64,000 bases of DNA from Hymenobacter actinosclerus. GTDB taxonomy: Bacteria; Bacteroidota; Bacteroidia; Cytophagales; Hymenobacteraceae. The stretch lies in assembly GCF_900111515.1 (NCBI RefSeq), contig NZ_FOHS01000001.1, positions 379,419 through 443,418 of the forward strand, given 5' to 3'. The position numbers and the translations under genes are program-made. This document shows, in pieces, positions 8,339 through 15,662 of this stretch; positions within the stretch are counted from its first letter, which is position 1, and every line of letters begins with the position of its first letter. The notes beneath the pieces were generated by a model. That model was given only the letters and a program-made list of their open reading frames with translations, made no database searches and had not been told where the DNA came from.

Positions 8339-8827
8339 ATGCCTTCTTTCGACATCGTGAGCAAAGTGGACCCGCAAACCCTTGAAAACGCGGTGAACAC
8401 GGCCAAAAAAGAGCTCCAGACCCGCTACGACCTGCGCGACACCAAGGGCGGCATCGAGCTCGACAAGAAAACCAATGTCATCACCCTCACCTCGGAAAAC
8501 GATATGCGCATCCGGGCCCTCGAAGACATTGTGCTCACCCGCCTTGTTAAGCAGGGCATCGACGGCACGGCCCTCGACTTCACGGCCGAAGCCCAGGCCA
8601 GCGGCACGATGATGAAGAAAACCGTGAAGGTGCGCGCCGGCATCGATAAGGACGCGGGCCGCAAAATCATCAAGGCCATCAAAGACGCCAAAGTGAAAGT
8701 GGAGGCCCAGATGCAGGACGACCAGGTGCGCGTATCGGCCAAGAAAATCGACGAGCTGCAGGCCGCCATTGCCGTGCTCCGCAGCGCCGACATCGGCCAG
8801 CCCCTACAGTTCGTGAACATGAAGTAG
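8339..8827 (+). CDS. yajQ: YajQ-family nucleotide-binding protein
   Basis: A 162-residue protein matching YajQ end to end: MPSFDIVSKVDPQTLENAVN at the start, GIELDKKTNVITLTSENDMR, and the C-terminal DDQVRVSAKKIDELQAAIAV and DIGQPLQFVNMK. The fold is two ferredoxin-like domains. Some homologues bind cyclic di-GMP and act as transcription co-regulators; in E. coli YajQ binds GTP/ATP or RNA. Which ligand is used here is not evident. The next gene (TerC) follows after 42 bases on the same strand. Confidence 0.95.
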   Translation: MPSFDIVSKVDPQTLENAVNTAKKELQTRYDLRDTKGGIELDKKTNVITLTSENDMRIRALEDIVLTRLVKQGIDGTALDFTAEAQASGTMMKKTVKVRAGIDKDAGRKIIKAIKDAKVKVEAQMQDDQVRVSAKKIDELQAAIAVLRSADIGQPLQFVNMK

Positions 8828-8869
8828 GGGGGACGGCACCAGCCCTCAGAAATTCGCTAGCAACGCCCG

Positions 8870-9643
8870 ATGCACTTCGACTTCTCGGTTTTCTCCCAGG
8901 CCCATACTTGGGTGAGTCTGCTCACGCTCACGTTCATGGAAATCGTGCTGGGCATCGACAACATTATCTTTATTTCCATCATCGTCAACCGGCTGCCGCG
9001 CGAGCTGCAGGCGCGCGGGCGCACCATCGGGCTGCTGCTGGCGCTCGTCTGCCGCATTGGGCTGCTGCTGAGCATCAGCTGGATTGTGGGGCTGAAGGCG
9101 GCGCTGTTCACGCTCAACCTGCCCTGGCTCGACGAGCCGTTTGGCGTGAGCGGGCGCGACCTGATTCTGCTGGCCGGCGGCCTGTTTCTGATTGGCAAGA
9201 GCACCACCGAAATCCATACCAAGCTGCAGGGCGAGGAGGAGGAGGAAACCCAGGCCGGGGCGGGCCGCGCCAACATGCTCAACATTATCTTTCAGATCAT
9301 CCTCATCGACATCGTCTTCAGCTTCGATTCCATTCTGACGGCCGTGGGCCTGGTGGACAACGTGCTGATTATGATTCTGGCCGTGATTTTGTCGATGGGT
9401 GTGATGATTGCCTTCTCGGGCGTGGTGGCCGATTTCGTCAACCGCAACCCCACCATCAAAATGCTGGCCCTGTCGTTCCTGATTATGATTGGCGTACTGC
9501 TGGTGATGGAAGCTTTCCACAAGGAAATCGAGAAGGGCTACGTCTACTTCGCCATGGCCTTCTCGCTGCTGGTCGAGCTACTGAACATGCGCCTGCGCAA
9601 AAAAGCCCCGCCCGTGCACCTGCGCGACTCGCCGTATGATTAG
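8870..9643 (+). CDS. TerC-family integral membrane protein
   Basis: A 257-residue membrane protein with about seven hydrophobic segments and the two TerC signature motifs: TLTFMEIVLGIDNIIFISI (about residues 18-36) and IILIDIVFSFDSILTAVGLV (about residues 142-161), each carrying the conserved acidic residue inside a membrane helix. TerC proteins are linked to metal (Mn, tellurite) homeostasis and to insertion of exoproteins. It is probably co-transcribed with yajQ. Confidence 0.92.
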   Translation: MHFDFSVFSQAHTWVSLLTLTFMEIVLGIDNIIFISIIVNRLPRELQARGRTIGLLLALVCRIGLLLSISWIVGLKAALFTLNLPWLDEPFGVSGRDLILLAGGLFLIGKSTTEIHTKLQGEEEEETQAGAGRANMLNIIFQIILIDIVFSFDSILTAVGLVDNVLIMILAVILSMGVMIAFSGVVADFVNRNPTIKMLALSFLIMIGVLLVMEAFHKEIEKGYVYFAMAFSLLVELLNMRLRKKAPPVHLRDSPYD

Positions 9644-9691
9644 AAGTGAGACAGTGAGAGGTGAGACAGTGCTACCGTCTCACCTCTCACT
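9644..9691. repeat. Heptad/octad hairpin AGTGAGA/GGTGAGAC
   Basis: Perfect 15-bp arms 9653-9667 and 9677-9691 with a 9-base loop. The sequence is built from GTGAGAC and AGTGAGAG words repeated from 9646. It starts directly after the terC-family stop (9641-9643) and ends one base before the stop of the convergent J-domain gene. TTTT follows on the plus strand, so it can work as a terminator. Confidence 0.85.
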
Positions 9692-9692
9692 T

Positions 9693-10490
9693 TTAAATTA
9701 CCAGCAAACAGATTCCGAGGAAGAACAGGCCCACGCAATTCACGAAGCCCGCCGAGAAAGCCTGGTCGGGTCGGAACTGCCCCGACAGCACTGCCCCGGC
9801 CGTGGCCAGCACTACCAAAGACAGCAGCCACACCATCCGGAAGTTGTTGACTGTGAACTGGCTGCCCTGCGTGGCGCCCGACTTCACGTGCACCTCCCGG
9901 ACCTTGCCCAGCCAGGGCGTCTGATACACGTCGAGTAAATCGCCGACCGCCAGCTCTACGTCGGCCTGGCTTCGGATGCGGGCATTATCGGTGGTGGCTA
10001 CAAACTCGCGTTTGCCGGGGTAGTCAATCTGCCTGATGCTCTCATTGGCCAGTAGTTGCGAGCGGCCGCAGTCAATCAGCACGGCCAGCGCAACCAGCAG
10101 GCTAAGCCAGGCTACCACCCGAAACTTTGGCAGCGCCCGCGCAAACTGCGCCGCATACAGCACGTGTAGCGGGGACTTGGGGGGCCGCCGGAAACCGGCC
10201 GGCGGACGATGGTGCGGGGCAGTGGGGCGCGGCGGCGTGGCCGGGGCCGGCCGTGGGGCGGGCCTTTGGGCCGCCGTGGCCCGCCACTCCAGGGCCGCGT
10301 CGTAGGCAGCGCGGCGGGCGGGGTTACTCAGCACCTCGTAGGCATCGTTCACGGCCAGGTAGCGGGCGTGGGCGGCCGGGTCGGGGGTGCGGTCGGGGTG
10401 CGTAATCCAGACCAGTTGCCGGTACGCCCGCCGGATATCCGCCGCGCTGGCACTGGCGGGCAGACCCAGCGTGGCGTAGTGCGTGCTCAT
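9693..10490 (-). CDS. Membrane-anchored J-domain protein
   Basis: A 265-residue protein. Residues 1-70 are a J domain with the invariant HPD motif in YRQLVWITHPDRTPD and the helix IV pattern NDAYEVLSNPARRAAYD; it would stimulate the ATPase of an Hsp70 (DnaK). A Pro/Ala-rich linker (about 75-110) leads to a hydrophobic helix (VVAWLSLLVALAVLID), a soluble beta-rich stretch, and two further hydrophobic helices at the C-terminus (MVWLLSLVVLATAGAVL and the last 20 residues). There is no zinc finger or client-binding domain of DnaJ. Its start codon overlaps the stop of the gene at 10487, so the two are translationally coupled. Confidence 0.85.
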   Translation of the reverse strand: MSTHYATLGLPASASAADIRRAYRQLVWITHPDRTPDPAAHARYLAVNDAYEVLSNPARRAAYDAALEWRATAAQRPAPRPAPATPPRPTAPHHRPPAGFRRPPKSPLHVLYAAQFARALPKFRVVAWLSLLVALAVLIDCGRSQLLANESIRQIDYPGKREFVATTDNARIRSQADVELAVGDLLDVYQTPWLGKVREVHVKSGATQGSQFTVNNFRMVWLLSLVVLATAGAVLSGQFRPDQAFSAGFVNCVGLFFLGICLLVI

Positions 10491-10903
10491 GGGACCAGGC
10501 AGAGGGCGGCCACGGCGGCGGCCTGGTCCTGCACCCGGCGGGTGGCCAGCTCCAGCAGCCGGCGGTTCAGTTCGGGACGGTGCTGGCGGTAGAAAGCCGT
10601 TTCGGCGGTTGTGAACAGGCCGGTTATCAGCCCCACTACCGTGTAGCGCAGCTTGGTGTTGCGGCCCAGCAGCTCGGCCAGCAACCGCACTTGGTCGGCA
10701 GGAGCGGCCGAGGGCAGCGGAACGTGGTGGTCGCGCACAAAATCGGCTACCACGGCCAGTAGCAGTGGGTTCTGGAGCTTGAGCACGGGCCGCAGCGTGG
10801 CATGCAGGAAGTCGCCGGGCGTGGCGGGCGTGGCGGTGGTTTCGGCTGCCACCACGGGGCGCAGGGCCAGCAGGGCGGCATCGGGGCGGAGGAAGTCAGG
10901 CAT
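10487..10903 (-). CDS. Unknown helical protein coupled to the J-domain gene
   Basis: A 138-residue, mostly alpha-helical, soluble-looking protein, read from ATG at 10903 (a TTG lies 9 bases upstream). Its final bases overlap the start of the J-domain gene by 4 (ATGA arrangement), a mark of translational coupling. I see no known motif; RYTVVGLITGLFTTAETAFY is a hydrophobic helix that could be buried or membrane-associated. The overlap suggests it works with the J-domain partner. Confidence 0.65.
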   Translation of the reverse strand: MPDFLRPDAALLALRPVVAAETTATPATPGDFLHATLRPVLKLQNPLLLAVVADFVRDHHVPLPSAAPADQVRLLAELLGRNTKLRYTVVGLITGLFTTAETAFYRQHRPELNRRLLELATRRVQDQAAAVAALCLVP

Positions 10904-11002
10904 TGGTGGCAAGATAAGGTAGGAGTGCCATTCACCAGCTTTGGGCAGCGGCTGGAGAGCAACAAAAAGCCGCCCGATAAGCTGTAAACAGGCTTTAGCG
11001 CT

Positions 11003-11545
11003 TCAGCTAGCTCTTCCTCCGCTCATTGCGCCAATAAACTCCCATAGTACCACGCCGGCTGCTACGCTCACGTTCAGGCTGTGCTTGGTGCCAAATTGTG
11101 GGATTTCCACGGCGGCGTCGCATAGCGCCAGCACTTCATCATCGACCCCGAACACTTCATTGCCCATCACCAGCGCGTAGGGCTGATCAGCTGCTATGAT
11201 GAAGTCGGCCAGCAGTATGCTTTCCGTGGTTTGCTCCACCGCTACCAGCACGTAGCCGGCCGCTTTCAACTGAAGCAGCGCCTCCAGGGTAGTGGGCGCA
11301 TACTCCCAGACCACCGACTCAGTGGAACCCAGGGCCGTTTTGGTGATGTCGCGGTGCGGCGGGCGGCCGGTGATGCCGCAGAGCCAGATTTTCTCGACCG
11401 CGAAGGCGTCGGCGGTGCGGAAGGCCGCGCCCACGTTGTGCAGGCTGCGCACGTTGTCGAGCACGAGGGTGAGGGGGAATTTTCGCGTATTTTTGAAGTC
11501 GGCCACCGTCAGCCGGTTCAGTTCATCCATCGAGAGTTTGCGCAT
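11003..11545 (-). CDS. SpoU/TrmH-family RNA 2'-O-ribose methyltransferase
   Basis: A 180-residue SPOUT methyltransferase that uses S-adenosylmethionine to methylate a ribose 2'-OH in tRNA or rRNA. All three SpoU motifs are visible: LDNVRSLHNVGAAFRTADAF (motif 1, catalytic Arg), ALVMGNEVFGVDDEVL (motif 2) and IPQFGTKHSLNVSVAAGVVL (motif 3, the knot). The open frame continues upstream to 11755, but that part is translated from a GC-rich palindrome. I place the start at ATG 11545 or at the next ATG, 11530, because a perfect -7 element ends only 4 bases before 11545. The exact RNA target is not evident. Confidence 0.9.
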   Translation of the reverse strand: MRKLSMDELNRLTVADFKNTRKFPLTLVLDNVRSLHNVGAAFRTADAFAVEKIWLCGITGRPPHRDITKTALGSTESVVWEYAPTTLEALLQLKAAGYVLVAVEQTTESILLADFIIAADQPYALVMGNEVFGVDDEVLALCDAAVEIPQFGTKHSLNVSVAAGVVLWEFIGAMSGGRAS

Positions 11546-11549
11546 CCGG

Positions 11550-11557
11550 CAAAGGTA
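11550..11557 (-). promoter_or_regulatory. -7 element immediately before the RNA methyltransferase start
   Basis: The minus strand reads TACCTTTG, ending 4 bases before ATG at 11545. Transcription would begin at or just inside the start codon, so the message is leaderless or translation starts at ATG 11530. Confidence 0.55.
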
Positions 11558-11581
11558 GGAACGCCTGCCGGGGCGCGGGGT

Positions 11582-11744
11582 GTTATTCTGGCGTTGCGCC
11601 TCACCCCCCGGCCCCCTCTCCGAAAAAGGAGAGGGGGTACGTTCAACGGCTGCTGGACTGGAACCGCCGCCAGAACGTGCTACCGTGGCTCCCCCTCTCC
11701 CCCTGGAGAGGGGGCCGGGGGGTGAGGCGCAACGCCAGAACAAC
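11582..11744. repeat. 40-bp inverted-repeat palindrome between RNA methyltransferase gene and mutS
   Basis: Arms 11582-11621 and 11705-11744 are complementary over 40 bp with one mismatch. Inside are further CCCCCTCTCC / GGAGAGGGGG segments. It shares its core with the insert in mfd. It lies between divergent genes and artificially extends the open frames of both, so the apparent N-terminal extensions of both proteins are repeat translation. Confidence 0.92.
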
Positions 11745-11781
11745 GTTACCGGCAACTATCAACTATCAACAGGCACCTGAT

Positions 11782-14586
11782 TTGAAAGTCCTCAAAGAGA
11801 AAAAGCCCGTCAGAACGCACGGCACGCTGGGGCCGCCCGCCGTGGCCGATACGCCGCTGATGAAGCAGTACCAGCAGCTCAAGCAGACCTACCCCGGGGC
11901 CGTGCTGCTGTTCCGGGTGGGCGACTTCTACGAAACCTTCGGCGAGGATGCCGTGACGGCCTCGCGCATCCTGGATATTACGCTCACCAAGCGCGGGGCC
12001 GGTACGCCCTCAGAAACCCCGCTGGCCGGCTTCCCGCACCACTCGCTCGATACGTATTTGCCCAAGCTGGTGCGGGCCGGGCAGCGCGTAGCCATCTGCG
12101 ACCAGCTCGAAGACCCCAAGCAGGCCAAGGGCCTGGTGAAGCGCGGCGTAACGGAGCTCGTAACGCCGGGCGTGAGTCTGCACGACAACGTGCTGGAGCG
12201 CCGCAGCAACAACTACCTCTGCGCCGTGCATTTTGGCAAGCAGGAGGCCGGCATTAGTTTTCTGGATATCAGTACCGGCGAGTTTCTGGTGGCCCAGGGC
12301 ACGGTGGAGTATCTGGGCAAGCTGCTGCAGAACTTCCAGCCGGCCGAGGTGCTGTTCTGCAAGAAAAGCCGCCAGGAGTTCGAGGGCCATTTCGGTCCCG
12401 ACTACTGCCACAACACGCTCGAAGAATGGGTGTTCGGCCACGACTACGGCTACGAGCAGCTCACGCGGCACTTCAACACCACCTCGCTCAAGGGTTTCGG
12501 CATTGAGGGGCTGCGCGAAGGCATTACGGCGGCCGGCTGCGTGCTGCACTACCTGGCCGAAACCAAGCACACCGACGTGGGCCACATCGGCAGCATCGGG
12601 CGGCTGGAGGAGGACAAGTACGTGTGGCTCGACCGGTTCACGGTGCGCAACCTGGAGCTGGTGCAGGCCCAGCATCCCGGTGGCGTGCCGCTGATTGATA
12701 TTCTCGACCAGACCATTACGCCCATGGGGGCGCGGCTGCTGCGCAAGTGGGTGGTGCTGCCGCTCAAAGAGCCCGCCCAGATTCAGCGCCGCCTCGACAC
12801 GGTGGAGGCCCTGTTGCAAACCCCCGAGCTGCTGGAGAATTTGCAGCAGCAGCTGCGCCAAATCAACGACCTGGAGCGGCTGATTTCCAAGGTGGCCGTG
12901 CGCCGCATCAACCCCCGCGAGCTGCTGCAACTCGCCCGGGCCCTGGAGGCCATCGGCCCCATCCGCGACGAGCTGGCCGCCTCGGGTATCAAGGCCCTGC
13001 AAAAGCTGGCCGACCAGCTAAACCCCTGTGCCGCGTTGCGCGAGGAAATCCAGCTCAAAATCCGGGAAGACGCGCCCATTCTCACCAACCAGGGCGGCGT
13101 GCTGCTTGACAATATTGACAAGGAGCTGGACGAGCTGCGGGCTATGGCCGGCTCGGGCAAGGACTACCTGTTCCAGCTCCAGCAGAAGGCCATTCAGGAA
13201 ACCGGCATTTCCTCGCTCAAGGTGGCCTACAACAAGGTGTTTGGCTACTATCTCGAAGTCACCAATGCCCACAAAGACAAGGTGCCGGCCACCTGGATTC
13301 GCAAGCAGACGCTGGTAAATGCCGAGCGCTACATCACCGAGGAGCTGAAGGTGTACGAGGAGAAAATCCTTAACGCCGAGGAGCGCCTGTTCATCATCGA
13401 GCAGCGCATCTACACCGAGCTGGTGCTCACGGCTGCCGAGTACGTGCCCCAGGTGCAGCAGAACGCCCGCGCCATCGGCGTGGCCGACTGTCTGGCCTCG
13501 TTCGCCGCCACCGCCCGCCAGCACCGCTACGTGAAGCCGGTCGTGGACGACTCCACGACGCTCGACATCACGGCCGGCCGCCACCCGGTAATCGAGCGGC
13601 AGCTGCCCCCCGGCGAGCAGTACATCCCCAACGACCTGCGCCTCGACCAGGACGAGCAGCAGATTGTGGTGATAACCGGCCCCAACATGGCCGGCAAATC
13701 GGCCCTGCTACGCCAGACGGCCCTGATTGTGCTGCTGGCCCAGATAGGGTCCTTCGTGCCCGCCGACGCCGCCCACGTGGGCGTTATCGATAAGATTTTC
13801 ACCCGCGTGGGCGCCTCCGACAACCTGAGCAAGGGCGAAAGTACCTTCATGGTGGAGATGACCGAAACGGCGTCCATTCTGAATAATTTATCAGATAGAA
13901 GCCTGGTGCTGATGGACGAAATCGGGCGGGGCACGAGCACCTACGACGGCATCAGCATTGCCTGGGCCATCGTGGAGCACCTGCACAATTCGCCCCGGGC
14001 GCGGGCCAAAACCCTGTTTGCCACCCACTACCACGAGCTCAACCAGCTGGCCGCCGACTGCCCCCGTGTGCGCAACTACCACGTGGCCGTGAAGGAGGCC
14101 GACAACCGCATCCTGTTCCTGCGCAAGCTGCGCGAGGGCGGCTCCGAGCACAGCTTCGGCATCCACGTGGCCCGCATGGCCGGCATGCCCGCCGCCGTGG
14201 TGCTGCGGGCCAACGAAATCATGCACCACCTGGAGCAGGAGCGGGCGTCTACCGGCGTCGAAACCGACCAGCCCACCGAGTTCGACGATTTGTTGGTGGG
14301 GCTCAATGAGGATGCGGACGACGTAACCGGCGGCAAAGTAGTGCCCCTGAACGGCCGCGCCGAAACGCCCGCAGCAGTCCGTTCGGCTGGCCCCAAAGCC
14401 CAGCCGGCCGCCGCCGTGCACTCGGCTCCGCGGCCCAGCTTACAGCTCAGCATGTTCGAGCCGGCCGACCCAGCGCTGGAAAAGCTGCGCGAACTGCTGG
14501 AGAAACTTGATGTGAATACGCTGACTCCGATTGAGGCTTTGCTCAAGCTGAACGAGTTGAAGCTGGCAGCGGGTGGCGGCAAATAG
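11782..14586 (+). CDS. mutS: DNA mismatch repair protein MutS
   Basis: Recognises mismatches and starts repair with MutL. About 934 residues from the proposed start. The mismatch-reading motif is FRVGDFYETFGEDA near the N-terminus; connector, core and clamp domains follow; the ATPase has Walker A GPNMAGKS, the signature ESTFMVEMTE, Walker B LVLMDEIGRGTSTYDG and the switch FATHYHELNQL. The C-terminal helix-turn-helix tail is present (EKLRELLEKLDVNTLTPIEAL). The open frame extends upstream through the palindrome at 11582-11744, so an earlier start is unlikely. Candidates are TTG at 11782 (used here, keeps TPLMKQY internal as in relatives) and ATG at 11860. Confidence 0.96.
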   Translation: MKVLKEKKPVRTHGTLGPPAVADTPLMKQYQQLKQTYPGAVLLFRVGDFYETFGEDAVTASRILDITLTKRGAGTPSETPLAGFPHHSLDTYLPKLVRAGQRVAICDQLEDPKQAKGLVKRGVTELVTPGVSLHDNVLERRSNNYLCAVHFGKQEAGISFLDISTGEFLVAQGTVEYLGKLLQNFQPAEVLFCKKSRQEFEGHFGPDYCHNTLEEWVFGHDYGYEQLTRHFNTTSLKGFGIEGLREGITAAGCVLHYLAETKHTDVGHIGSIGRLEEDKYVWLDRFTVRNLELVQAQHPGGVPLIDILDQTITPMGARLLRKWVVLPLKEPAQIQRRLDTVEALLQTPELLENLQQQLRQINDLERLISKVAVRRINPRELLQLARALEAIGPIRDELAASGIKALQKLADQLNPCAALREEIQLKIREDAPILTNQGGVLLDNIDKELDELRAMAGSGKDYLFQLQQKAIQETGISSLKVAYNKVFGYYLEVTNAHKDKVPATWIRKQTLVNAERYITEELKVYEEKILNAEERLFIIEQRIYTELVLTAAEYVPQVQQNARAIGVADCLASFAATARQHRYVKPVVDDSTTLDITAGRHPVIERQLPPGEQYIPNDLRLDQDEQQIVVITGPNMAGKSALLRQTALIVLLAQIGSFVPADAAHVGVIDKIFTRVGASDNLSKGESTFMVEMTETASILNNLSDRSLVLMDEIGRGTSTYDGISIAWAIVEHLHNSPRARAKTLFATHYHELNQLAADCPRVRNYHVAVKEADNRILFLRKLREGGSEHSFGIHVARMAGMPAAVVLRANEIMHHLEQERASTGVETDQPTEFDDLLVGLNEDADDVTGGKVVPLNGRAETPAAVRSAGPKAQPAAAVHSAPRPSLQLSMFEPADPALEKLRELLEKLDVNTLTPIEALLKLNELKLAAGGGK

Positions 14587-14748
14587 CCCCCGGAACCGGC
14601 GGCCCGGCCCGGCTCCTGGCTGGTCGGGCCGGCGGGCCGGGGCTGGTTTAGGCAAGGGCCGGGCTCGGGGATGAAAAATTTTCTAGCTGACAATCAAAGC
14701 AAAAGCCTCTAAATGGCCTCATGCAATCGTTTTTTTTAGGGGCGGGCC
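14587..14748. other. Intergenic region after mutS
   Basis: The first part (14590-14645) is an extremely GC-rich imperfect palindrome (CCGGCGGCCCGGCCC facing GGGCCGGCGGGCC), possibly a terminator of mutS. It then turns AT-rich and includes eight T residues around 14730-14738, before the tRNA promoter. Confidence 0.4.
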
Positions 14749-14778
14749 TTGACTTCACAGTTTGCTGTACTACCTTTG
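14749..14778 (+). promoter_or_regulatory. Promoter of tRNA-Gly
   Basis: TTG at 14749-14751 and TACCTTTG at 14771-14778, separated by 19 bases, match the Bacteroidetes housekeeping promoter (TTG, about 19-21 bases, TAnnTTTG). Transcription would begin near 14783-14785, about 30 bases before the tRNA. Confidence 0.8.
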
Positions 14779-14813
14779 TCACACCAAAACGCTCCAGGGC
14801 GTTTGAATCTCAA

Positions 14814-14889
14814 GCGAGAGTAGCTCAGCTGGTAGAGCGCGACCTTGCCAAGGTCGAGGTCGCGAGTTCGAACCTCGTCTCCCGCTCCA
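14814..14889 (+). tRNA. tRNA-Gly (anticodon GCC)
   Basis: A 76-base cloverleaf with D arm (AGCTCAGCTGGTAGAGC), anticodon loop TTGCCAA (anticodon GCC), T arm with GTTCGAA and an encoded CCA. The acceptor stem GCGAGAG pairs with CTCCCGC except for an A-C mismatch at positions 4 and 69 (14817 and 14882). It is followed at once by a terminator. Confidence 0.95.
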
Positions 14890-14895
14890 ACACGA

Positions 14896-14924
14896 AAAAC
14901 CTGCCCCATCCGGCAGGTTTTTTC
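14896..14924 (+). terminator. Rho-independent terminator of tRNA-Gly
   Basis: Stem AACCTGCC (14898-14905) and GGCAGGTT (14912-14919), 6-base loop, then a T-run. It ends the tRNA-Gly transcript 14 bases before the HNH start codon. Confidence 0.85.
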
Positions 14925-14937
14925 GTTTCTTGCCGGT

Positions 14938-15429
14938 ATGGCCAATATCCGCAAGTGTACTTGCTCCGATGCTGAGTTTCAACAGGCCGTAGCCGAGTGC
15001 CTCTCGGTGCGGCAGGTGCTCAGCCGCATCGGGCTGGTGCCGGCCGGCGGCAACTACAAAACCGTACACGCCCGCGTCGCCCGCCTGGGACTGGATACCA
15101 GCCACTGGACGGGGGCCGCCTGGAACCAGGGGGAGCGGTTTCGGGCGTTCGGAACGCCTTTTTGCTGGGACGATATTCTGGTTGAAAACTCGACCTATGC
15201 CTCCACCTTCCGCCTGCGTAAGCGGTTGATTGAATATGGCTTAAAGGAGCACAGGTGCGAGGCTTGCACCTTATCGGAGTGGTTGGGGGAACCAATTCCG
15301 CTGGAGCTGCACCACGTCAATGGCGTAAATAACGACCACCGTTTGGAGAATTTGCAGTTACTTTGCCCAAATTGCCATGCGCTGACCGACAATTACCGCG
15401 GTAAGAATCAGAAGCGAAAAACAAGCTAA
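14938..15429 (+). CDS. HNH endonuclease with an N-terminal recognition region
   Basis: A 163-residue protein. The C-terminal 60 residues are an HNH nuclease with a zinc ribbon: CEAC, then LELHHVNGVNNDHRLENLQL (catalytic HH, Asn) and LLCPNCHALTDNY. The N-terminal 70 residues contain VLSRIGLVPAGGNYKTVHAR and LGLDTSHWTGAAWNQG, a helix-turn-helix-like region I recall in phage-type and stand-alone HNH proteins. It sits between two tRNA genes and directly after the tRNA-Gly terminator, with no evident promoter of its own. It could be a selfish homing-type gene or a remnant of a mobile island; the target is unknown. Confidence 0.85.
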   Translation: MANIRKCTCSDAEFQQAVAECLSVRQVLSRIGLVPAGGNYKTVHARVARLGLDTSHWTGAAWNQGERFRAFGTPFCWDDILVENSTYASTFRLRKRLIEYGLKEHRCEACTLSEWLGEPIPLELHHVNGVNNDHRLENLQLLCPNCHALTDNYRGKNQKRKTS

Positions 15430-15437
15430 CTGCTTGA

Positions 15438-15521
15438 GCCGGAGTGGTGAAACTGGTAGACACGCGACACTTAAACTGTCGTTTCCGTGAGGAAGTACGG
15501 GTTCGATTCCCGTCTCTGGTA
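15438..15521 (+). tRNA. tRNA-Leu (anticodon UAA)
   Basis: An 84-base class II tRNA with acceptor GCCGGAG pairing with CTCTGGT (two G-U pairs), anticodon stem CGACA/TGTCG, loop CTTAAAC (anticodon TAA), a long variable arm (TTTCCGTGAGGAAGT region) and T loop GTTCGATTC. The discriminator base is A. CCA is not encoded (CTT follows), unlike the neighbouring tRNA-Gly. Confidence 0.94.
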
Positions 15522-15530
15522 CTTTCGAGA

Positions 15531-15560
15531 AGCAGCCCCGCCGGCGTGGGGCTGCTTTTT
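15531..15560 (+). terminator. Rho-independent terminator of tRNA-Leu
   Basis: Stem AGCAGCCCC (15531-15539) and GGGGCTGCT (15548-15556) with an 8-base loop, followed by TTTT. It lies 10 bases after the tRNA. Confidence 0.85.
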
Positions 15561-15662
15561 CGTTTGGTACACTATCGGGCACAAACGGCGGACCACTGCC
15601 GACTCTGTCCGAAGCCAGGTTGTTACCTTTAGGGCTGCCACTGCCGCCTGCCGCCCCTGCTT

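Noticed and set aside
11677..11781. N-terminal extension of MutS
   Set aside because: It is translated from the palindromic repeat and does not resemble the MutS N-terminus.
14814..15521. Integrated island bounded by the two tRNAs with attachment repeats
   Set aside because: I could find no duplicated tRNA 3' segment or integrase; only the single HNH gene lies between them.
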